A DNA stretch of 64,000 nucleotides, taken from the NCBI GenBank assembly GCA_028751875.1, contig CM054144.1:212266-276265 (forward strand), written 5' to 3'. The stretch comes from Rapana venosa. Its lineage: Eukaryota > Mollusca > Gastropoda > Neogastropoda > Muricidae. The position numbers and the translations under genes were made by a program. The first letter of the stretch is position 1; the number at the start of each line of letters is the position of its first letter. Of the stretch, positions 57,144-64,000 are shown in pieces. Below the pieces are notes generated by a model. The model did not search any database. It worked only from the letters and a program-made list of their open reading frames with translations, and was not told the origin of the DNA.

Positions 57144-57146
<3 letters not shown>
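56938..57146 (+). mobile_element. LINE family B 3' UTR module
   Basis: TTTTATTGATTTACTCATAG, ATTCTAATGAAGGAC, TATTTTCAATATTATTT, CCTATTTCAATATCTTATTG and GTGTAACAACTATGTG correspond in order to 58125-58265. Confidence 0.7.

Positions 57147-57212
<66 letters not shown>
57147..57212. repeat. (CT)n microsatellite
   Basis: About 33 CT units. Confidence 0.95.
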
Positions 57213-57326
57213 TTGTTATTGCTGTAGTTGTTGTTTTGGGGGGTTGTTTTTGTTGTTGTTTGTTGTTTTTTTGTTTTTGATTTGTTTGGGTTTTTTCTTT
57301 GTTTGTTTTTTGTTTTTGGTGTATGT

Positions 57327-57357
<31 letters not shown>

Positions 57358-57568
57358 GTTGGGCGGTGTTGTGTTTTTTGTGGGTTTTTTTTCTTTGTTT
57401 GTTTGGTGTTTTTTTTCTTGTTTTTTGTTTGGTTGGTTGTGTGTGGGTGTTTTTTGCGGGGGGGGGGGGGGGGGGGGGGGGGTTGGGGTTTATTTTGTTT
57501 TTTGTTTGTCTGGGGTTTTGGGTTTTAAAAAAAAGTTGTTTCCCTTTGTTTCTACTGTTAAGATGTGT
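57213..57568. repeat. G/T-rich low-complexity block with two long G runs
   Basis: TTTG-type sequence with G18 at 57341-57358 and G25 at 57458-57482. Equivalent in position to the G/T-rich part of other LINE B 3' UTRs (35940-36160 and 59640-59840). Confidence 0.85.
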
Positions 57569-57645
57569 CCCTACGGGCGGGGACTTGATGTAAAAAAAGC
57601 ACATGAGTACTTTTTCATTATCCTGGTAAAAAAAAAGAATTTGTC
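57569..57645 (+). mobile_element. LINE family B 3' end
   Basis: GGGCGGGGACTTGATGTAAAAAAAG, GCACATGAGTAC and AAAAGAATTTGTCTC. Confidence 0.8.
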
Positions 57646-57657
57646 TCTCTTACTTAC

Positions 57658-57836
57658 AATGTGTAGATGTTGTTTTTATGACTTTATTTGGGGTTTTCCC
57701 CCTCTTTATTGTGTGAGTGTATGGGTATTGCGCTTACTTTATCATCATGACATTCAAATTGTATGAGTATAATCAAAAAGTGTTGATGTTGATCGTGTGC
57801 TATGTGAGTATTATATATATTTTAGTATTATCCCTG

Positions 57837-57880
<44 letters not shown>

Positions 57881-58085
57881 TCTCTCTCTCAATGACTGTA
57901 TAGGTTTAGATTTCTTCTTTTCTTTTTTTCCATGTTTTTATTGTGTGAATGTATGGGTATTGAGTTTTATTTCATTATCATGACATATAATTTGAACGAG
58001 TATAATACAAAATGAGTGTTGATGGTGATCGTGTACTGTTTTGGGAACTATATATTGGATATTATCTCTGAAATACACATAAACA

Positions 58086-58123
<38 letters not shown>

Positions 58124-58273
58124 CCTTTTATCGTTTTGCTTATAGTTATAGTGTATCCTGATGAAGGATTCATACTTTATATTTTCAATGCTTTATTTGG
58201 CTTGTCCGCTGTACTTAAGTTTTAATGAGTGCCCTATTTCAATATCTTATTGTTATGTGTAACAAGTATATGT
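57658..58273 (+). mobile_element. Tandem LINE family B 3' UTR modules, left part of an interrupted copy
   Basis: One module at 57658-57880 and a second at 57881-58273 share TGTATGGGTATT, ATCATGACAT, GAGTATAAT, GTGTTGATG, TATTATC and CTGAAACACA-type landmarks. A (CA)n run lies at 57840-57879 between them. The second module is cut at 58273 by a LINE A copy and resumes at 59577. Confidence 0.8.
58267..58273. repeat. Target-site duplication TATATGT, left copy
   Basis: TATATGT directly precedes LINE A and recurs at 59577-59583 after the (ATT)n tail. The flanks join as an uninterrupted LINE B 3' UTR when compared with 35872-35900. Confidence 0.8.
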
Positions 58274-58274
58274 C

Positions 58275-59192
58275 CTAGGCCCTGTTCTCTTTACTCTCTA
58301 CACTGCTCCACTCTCACATATAATAAACAACCACCCTATTGATCATCATTTCTATGCCGATGATACTCAGCTTCAGTGCAGCGATACTGTTGAAAACTTG
58401 CCTTCCCTCCTGACAAATATTTCCTACTGCCTTCAAGACATTCAAAACTGGATGACTCAGAACAAGTTACAACTTAATGCCGATAAAACCGAAGCCATGC
58501 TCATAGGGACCCAACATAAACTTTCCTCTATCACAAAAACTTCAATAGAATTCAGCAATACGTCAGTTCCTTTGTCCAACTCTGTGAAGTATTTAGGAGT
58601 AGTTCTTGACAACACACACTCTATGAAAAAATTCATCACCCAGACCTGCCAGTCTTGCTACTATCAATTACGGCGCGTAAGCGCGATTCGCAAGTATCTG
58701 TCCACTGATGCAACTTCCAAGCTTGTCACATCTCTCATTCTTTCACGTTTAGACAACTGTAATTCTCTTTTGGCTGGCCAACCAGCATCATCTATCCACT
58801 CTCTTCAACGCATACGAAACTCTGCAGCTCGACTGGTCCTAAGAAAGAAAAAATCTGAACACATCACTCCTCTTCTGCGATCTCTTCACTGGTTGCCTGT
58901 CTCACAAAGACTAGAGTATAAAATCAATACCCTCTGTTTCAAATGTCTCCACAAATCTGCACCCTCTTATCTTTGTAACTGTCTTCACCTGTACACTCCA
59001 TCCCGTTCCCTTCGTTCAGCCGCAGATACTTTGTGCTTTCGAACACCCAGATTCAAACAAACCACTGTTGGCCGTCGCTCCTTCTCTGTTTCTGGTCCAT
59101 CCACCTGGAATGACCTCCCTCTTTCACTTCGTCAAAAGCCTTCACTTGATTCCTTCAAATCCAGTCTCAAAACACACTTATTTCCTACCTGA
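58275..59192 (+). CDS. Reverse transcriptase C-terminal part of LINE A, open frame
   Basis: 305 uninterrupted codons from the truncation point to a TGA. The frame starts [12 protein letters not shown]. The catalytic box FYADDTQ lies at residues 26-32 (about 58350-58370). Then come [68 protein letters not shown] and SVSGPSTWNDLPLSLRQK near the C-terminus. The ATG at 58398 is internal, so no native start exists. Motif A and everything upstream are absent, so the fragment cannot be active by itself. The pattern fits the L2/CR1 group of LINEs. It is the only family A coding segment here without an indel, and serves as a reference for the decayed copies. Confidence 0.9.
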   Translation, partial: LGPVLFTLYTAPLSHIINNHPIDHHFYADDTQLQCSDTVENLPSLLTNISYCLQDIQNWMTQNKLQLNADKTEAMLIGTQHKLSSITKTSIEFSNTSVPLSNSVKYLGVVLDNTHSMKKFITQTCQSCYYQLRRVSAIRKYLSTDATSKLVTSLILSRLDNCNSLLAGQPASSIHSLQRIRNSAARLVLRKKKSEHITPLLRSLHWLPVSQRLEYKINTLCFKCLHKSAPSYLCNCLHLYTPSRSLRSAADTLCFRTPRFKQTTVGRRSFSVSGPSTWNDLPLSLRQKPSLDSFKSSLKTHLFPT

Positions 59193-59257
59193 GACTTTCC
59201 CCCACATATCTGTCCCTAATTTTCAACAGCATCTTTCACCTTCTAAGTGTTGTTCCG

Positions 59258-59271
59258 TGTGTGTGTGTGTG

Positions 59272-59332
<61 letters not shown>

Positions 59333-59372
59333 GTGTGTGTGTTGTGTGTGTGTGTGTGTGTGTGTTTGTGTG
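59258..59372. repeat. (GT)n microsatellite in LINE A 3' UTR
   Basis: GT run with TTG interruptions, about 65 bp after the stop codon. Confidence 0.95.
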
Positions 59373-59499
59373 CGTGCGTGTGCGTGCGTAGTGCGCGCGC
59401 ATGGATTTGAAATCTGTTGCTCATTATGTTTAAGGAGAGTTGCATGCCTGTAAATGATTGAGTGCAAGCGCTTCGATTTGTTGGTTTTTTACAAGATTC

Positions 59500-59519
59500 A
59501 GCGTTATATAAATTCCATA

Positions 59520-59567
<48 letters not shown>

Positions 59568-59576
59568 GATTATTAT
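59500..59576 (+). repeat. LINE A 3' terminus and (ATT)n tail
   Basis: GCGTTATATAAATTCCATAT then about 18 ATT units with one ATG. Confidence 0.9.
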
Positions 59577-60000
59577 TATATGTACCATTTGACAATGTGT
59601 AGATGTTTATCTTTATGACTTATTAAGTTTGGTTGTTGTTATTTTTCTAGGTTTTGTTGTTGTTCTTGTTGTTGTTTGTTTTTCTCTTTTTTCTTTTTTT
59701 TTTTGTTGGTTTGGGGGTTTTTTTCTGATTTTTTAAAAATTTGGTTGGGGTTGTTGTTGGTTTTTTGGCCGGTGTTTTTAGGGTTTTCTTTTATTTATTT
59801 TTTTTTTATTGTTGTTTTGTTTTTGTTTTTTTGGGGGGTGCTGTTTTGAAAAGGGTTATTTCCCCTTGTTTCTACTGTGAGAAGGTATAAGTGTTGGGTT
59901 ATTATTAAGATGTATCCCTACGGGCGGAGACTGGATGTAAAAAAGCACATAAGTGCTCATTCATTATCCTCGAAATAAAAGAATTTGTCATTGTCATTGT
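59577..60000 (+). mobile_element. LINE family B 3' UTR, right part, with TCATTG tail
   Basis: Starts with the TATATGT duplicate, continues TACCATTTGACAATGTGTAG as at 35888, a T/G-rich middle, GGAGACTGGATGTAAAAAAG, GCACATAAGTGC and AATAAAAGAATTTG, and ends in two TCATTG units. Confidence 0.85.
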
Positions 60001-60617
60001 CTCCCGTCTTCAGAAAACGTTCGGTGTTACTGGTACAGCCCTCACCTGGTTTAATTCATACCTTACTGACCGATTTCAGACAGTTACAGTAAACAAGATT
60101 CAATCAATACCTGCCAAACTGGAATGCGGAGTCCCACATGGATCAGTTCTAGACCCTGTTCTTTTCCCTATTTACTGTGCCCCACTGTCACATATAATAA
60201 ACCGTCATCTGATCAACCATCATTTTTACGCAGATGACTCTTAGATTCAAAGCAGTGTTACTCCTGAAAATCTGCCTTCTCTCTTGGCAAATATGGCCCA
60301 CTGCTTTGAAGATATGAAAATTTGGATGACACAGAAAAATTTCAGCTAAATGCAGATAAAACCGAAGCCATGCTCGTAGGGACCAAACACAAACTCTCTC
60401 CCATCACAACAGCTTCAATAGAACTCGGCAATACATCAGTCCCTCTATCCACTGCTGTAAAGTATCTAGGTGTTGTTACCGACAACACACTCTCTATGCA
60501 AAAATTCATCACCCAGACCTGTCAGTCGTGCTACTATCAGTTACGGCGTATTAGTGCAATTGAAAAGTACCTGTCCACAGACGCAACATCCAAACTAGTC
60601 ACTTCTCTCATTCTTAT
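60001..60617 (+). mobile_element. LINE family A internal fragment, plus strand
   Basis: Starts at CTCCCGTCTTCAGAAAACG just after the LINE B tail and covers reverse transcriptase from the [11 protein letters not shown] region through [10 protein letters not shown] (PQGSxLGP expected) and a YADD box followed by a stop at about 60243, to SKLVTSLIL. Minus-end truncation is unusual: the fragment stops at 60617 in coding sequence, where a minisatellite begins. The 60322-60651 frame (KFQLNADKTEAMLVG, KYLGVVTDNTLSMQ) is part of it. Confidence 0.85.
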
Positions 60618-61398
60618 TAACCAACACATTAAAGACATACCACACACTTAGCATGGTGACAAGGCATTAACCAACACAGTACAGACATACCACACACTCT
60701 GCATAGTGAAAAGGCATTAACTAAGACAGACATACCACACACTCTGCATGGTGACAAGGCATTAACCAACACAGACATACCACACACTCTGCATAGTGAC
60801 AAGGCATTAACTAACACAGACATACCACACACTCTGCATGGTGACAAGGCATTAACTAAGGCACAGACATACCACACACTCTGCATAGTGACAAGGCATT
60901 AACTAACACAGACATACCACACACTCTGCATGGTGACAAGGCATTAACTAACACAGACATACCACACACTCTGCATAGTGACAAGGCATTAACTAAGGCA
61001 CAGACATACCACACTCTGCATAGTGACAAGGCATTAACTAAGATACAGACATACCACACACTCTGCATAGTGACAAGGCATTAACTAAGGCACAGACATA
61101 CCACACTCTGCATAGTGACAAGGCATTAACTAAGATACAGACATACCACACACTCTGCATAGTGACAAGCATTAACTAACGCAGTACAAACATACCACAC
61201 ACTCTGCATAGTGACAAGGCATTAAGTAACACAGACATACCACACACTCTGCATTGTGACAAGGCATTAACTAACACAGACATACCACACACTCTGCATT
61301 GTGACAAGGCATTAACTAAGACACAGACATACCACACACTCTGCATAGTGACAAGGCATTAACCAACACAGTACAGACATACCACACACTTTGCATGG
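60618..61398. repeat. Minisatellite of about 39-48 bp between opposed LINE A copies
   Basis: About 18 units built on CATACCACACACTCTGCATA then GTGACAAGGCATTAACTAAC, with an optional ACAGTACAG or GGCACAG insert. CATAG, CATGG and CATTG variants alternate. Confidence 0.95.
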
Positions 61399-61427
61399 TG
61401 ATAATAATAATAATAATAATAATAATA

Positions 61428-61478
<51 letters not shown>
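61399..61478 (-). repeat. (ATA)n/(ATT)n tail of the minus-strand LINE A
   Basis: ATA units turn into ATT units in one run, a potential snap-back. It precedes AAATGGAAGTTATATAGCGC, the complement of the LINE A 3' end. Confidence 0.9.
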
Positions 61479-61593
61479 AATGGAAGTTATATAGCGCTAT
61501 TTCTTACAAAAACAAATCAGAGCCCTTCCATTCATCCTTCTCTAACGCATGGGACAAGTTATTATTAATAGTTTTTACAAATTCAAATGTATA

Positions 61594-61633
61594 AACACAC
61601 GCGCACACGCACATGCACGCACACACACACACA

Positions 61634-61708
<75 letters not shown>
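61594..61708. repeat. (CA)n microsatellite in LINE A 3' UTR
   Basis: CA run with GCAC variants on its left side, at the same position relative to the tail as the GT array at 59258-59372. Confidence 0.95.
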
Positions 61709-61712
<4 letters not shown>

Positions 61713-62123
61713 GTTGTGTACTTTGGCAGGGTGGTGGGGGTTTCGGCTGTTGAGGGTAAAGACAGAAATGAGATGAAACAAGAAGGGAAAGTCTTAGATT
61801 TCAAATAAATGTGTTTTGAGACTGAATTTAAGTGTCATAAGTAGGCTTTTGGCGAAGAGAGAGAGAGGGAGCTCACTCCAGATCGATGACCAGAAATGCA
61901 AAAGGAGCAACCACCGACAGTGGACTGGTTGAATCTAGATATTGTAAGCACAAGGTATCTGCAGCAGAGCGGAGGGATCCAGAAGGAGTGTACAGGTGAA
62001 GACATTCACAGAGGTAGGAATGTGCTGTTTTGTGGAGACATTTGTAACCGAGGGAGCAGCCAGTAGAGAGATCTCAAGAGAGGGGTAATGTCCTCAGAAT
62101 TTTTTCTCTCGAGCGGCAGTGTT

Positions 62124-63770
62124 TTATATACGTTGAAGAGAGTGGATAGATGATGCTGGTAGACCAGCCAGAAGAGAATTGCAATAGTCCAGACGTAAGA
62201 GAATGAGAGACATGATTAGTTTTAATGTTGCATCAGTGGACAGGTACTTTCGATTTGCACTAATACGCCGTAATTGATAGTAGTATGACAGGCAGGTCTG
62301 GGTGATGAATTTTTGCATGGAGAGTGTGTTGACGATAACGACCCCTAGATAATCCACAGCAGTGGCTAGAGGGACAGATGTATTGCCGACTTCTATAGAA
62401 GCAGTTGTGATGGAAGACAGTTTGTGCTTTGTACCTACAAGCATGGCTTTGGTTTTATCTGCATTTAGCCATAACTGGTTCTGTATCATCCAATTTGGGA
62501 TATCTTGAAGGCAGTAGACATATTTGTTATGAGAGAAGGCAGATTTTCAGGAGTATCACTGCTAAGAATCTGAGAGTCATCTGCATAAAAATGATCGCTG
62601 ATCTGATGACGATTTATTATATATGATGGTTTCGGTACTGTGGTTGGCACGATATGCAGACTGAAAAGGGGGAAGGAGACTATTGGAATAAAGATGGCTG
62701 TTGAGTTGTTTCAGAACAACTTTTTCAAGGATTTTAGAAATGAACGGTAGGTTAGATACAGATCTATAATTTTTTCAGAGTGTTAGGGTCGATGTCGTGC
62801 TTTTTGAGTAGGGGTGTAACTATTGCAGTTTTGAGAGCTGTTGGGAAAGTTCCTGAAAGAAGTGATGAATTTACTATTTTTGTGATGGTGGGTATAAGCT
62901 GTGGAAGGCACTGAATGAAAAGAGAAGCAGGCACAGGATCAAGATCACATGATTTTATTGTCATTTCTTTCAGGATTGTCTTGATTTCATTCTCGCTTGT
63001 TGGGTGAAAGAAAAGGAGAGGAATGCCAGTGAATTGGGGATCAGAAGGCGCAGGGTGCAACAAAGTCTGATCCAGTCTGAAGCGAATGTTGTGGACTTTG
63101 TCAGAGAAGAATGAAGAGAATATAGCAGGGAGATCAGAGTGGCTGTAAACAGTAGGCAGAGGGCTTGCCTTTGCAGATCCGAGGAGAGGTGAGGTGAGGG
63201 GAAAAAAGAGATTCAGGGTCGTGGCATCGAGAACCTGAGCAGAGTAATAGTTTGTCTTTGCAGAATGTATTAAAGTTTTGACTTTGTTTATTTGTTTTCG
63301 CAAGAGCTGTTTGTTTATTTCAGTTTTAGTTTTTCACCACTTCTGCTCTAGCTGTAGGCGTTTGTGCTTTGCGACCAGGATATCATGAGTGTACCATGGG
63401 GCGCAGGGCCTATCAGGCAGGAGATGGTCATTGGAGGTGCATGCTTATCAAGCAGTTGCCTAAGAACATCATTGTAGTGTTTAGATGGGTTATTGTTGTC
63501 AGAGGTTTGTGATAGGCGTTCAGCAGCTTGTGAAGAGAAATTTTGAATGTCAATTCCCTTGAGATTGCGATGGGTGAAACGCTTTTTCTTTTTCATAGGC
63601 CTTGCGATATTGAGAAAGAAAAGAATGGCAGAATGGTCAGAAAGCAGTTGATTAATGACAGATACAGATATGACAAGATCTTGTGAAGCATCGGTAATGA
63701 GCCAGTCTAAGGTATGACCTGATCTGTGAGTTGGTTCATTCACCAGCTGGGAAAGAGAGTGGTTAAACAA
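62124..63770 (-). pseudogene. LINE A endonuclease end and reverse transcriptase, deleted and frameshifted
   Basis: Minus strand, 5' to 3'. 63770-63348: NEPTHRSGHTLDWLIT and LLSDHSAIL, the last two catalytic-type motifs (LDxxIT and SDH) of an APE-type endonuclease, then a basic linker. 63303-62764: CDLDPVPASLFIQCLPQL, FPTALKTAIVTPLLKKHDID, the start of reverse transcriptase. A stretch up to NHSTET then jumps at about 62630 directly to the segment before YADD, removing about 300 bp that include motif A (compare 46590-46900). 62489-62124: [26 protein letters not shown] and LQRI. Frameshifts separate the pieces. The endonuclease start lies beyond the window. Confidence 0.85.
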
Positions 63771-64000
63771 AGAAAGAGAAAGACGCTTGACATCAGGAGA
63801 AGACTGTCTATCGAAGTGGAAGTCGCGAGAATGATAAGCTTCTTGTGAAAAAAGAGGCTGTAGTGATCGAGAAGTGACTGAAACTCTTGATGGAAAACTG
63901 AAGATGTCAGATTGTTTTTATGGCTGGAAGGTGGACGGTAAAGACAGCAGAAAGTAATAGAATGGCCAGGTAAGTTGAGGTCGAGCTCACAGACTTCAAA

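Larger units (their letters stand above)
58274..59576 (+). mobile_element. LINE family A copy inserted into LINE B
   Basis: 5'-truncated at the LGPVLF segment of reverse transcriptase, with a complete 3' end, an internal GT array and an (ATT)n tail. It is flanked by TATATGT on both sides. The open reading frame and clean ends suggest the youngest LINE A insertion in the window. Confidence 0.9.
61399..64000 (-). mobile_element. LINE family A, minus strand, long copy running off the window
   Basis: From the 3' end on the left: tail, ATATAGCGCTATTTC, a CA array at 61594-61708, reverse transcriptase C-terminus (62124-62489), an internal deletion at about 62630, the reverse-transcriptase start (62764-63303), the linker and the endonuclease C-terminus (63348-63770), still matching at 64000. 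It carries the longest 5' extent of the well-preserved family A copies here. Confidence 0.9.

Overview
This window looks like nuclear DNA from an invertebrate animal, most probably a mollusc such as a gastropod. That is inference: there are no operons or bacterial signals, base composition is patchy, tRNA-derived SINEs and several non-LTR retrotransposon (LINE) lineages are present, and the density of micro- and minisatellites is extreme. I find no convincing intact host gene. Almost every long open frame is either a reading of a tandem repeat or a piece of a mobile element.

Layout. 0-2.2 kb: a 27-bp minisatellite split by a 5'-truncated RTE-like LINE. 2.2-3.6 kb: simple repeats. 3.6-12 kb: a SINE running directly into an 8-kb satellite with a unit of about 33 bp. 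12-17 kb: CTGT, CA and GT arrays and a second SINE type. 17-26.9 kb: two SINEs, degenerate GC-rich repeats and two opposed LINE copies, in sequence full of homopolymer errors or decay. 26.7-29.4 kb: remnant of a double-jelly-roll virus-like element (Polinton-like virus/Maverick type), with a broken capsid-like gene followed by a packaging-ATPase gene. 30.0-30.2 kb: a foldback hairpin. 30.2-32.2 kb: LINE family A. 33.5 kb: a 36-bp minisatellite. 34.6-38 kb: LINE family B endonuclease fragment and 3' UTR modules. 38-42 kb: SINEs, CTG and CA arrays, a 38-bp minisatellite. 43-48 kb: two LINE A copies in opposite orientation. 48.6-49.6 kb: a 44-bp minisatellite. 52-55.5 kb: other LINE fragments. 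56-60 kb: LINE B 3' UTR modules, one interrupted by a LINE A copy. 60-64 kb: LINE A, a minisatellite, then a long inverted LINE A copy that runs off the window.

Family names A to D are local labels. Family A: endonuclease plus reverse transcriptase, L2/CR1-like, with a GT-rich 3' UTR and an (ATT)n tail. Family B: APE-type endonuclease fragment and a 3' end with a TCATTG-repeat tail. C and D are single fragments.

The elements are linked mainly by insertion history. LINEs have landed in tandem arrays and in each other, with short target-site duplications visible at two sites. Several microsatellites sit at fixed positions inside LINE 3' UTRs or grow from LINE tails. The most unusual item is the virus-like capsid/ATPase remnant at 26.7-29.4 kb.
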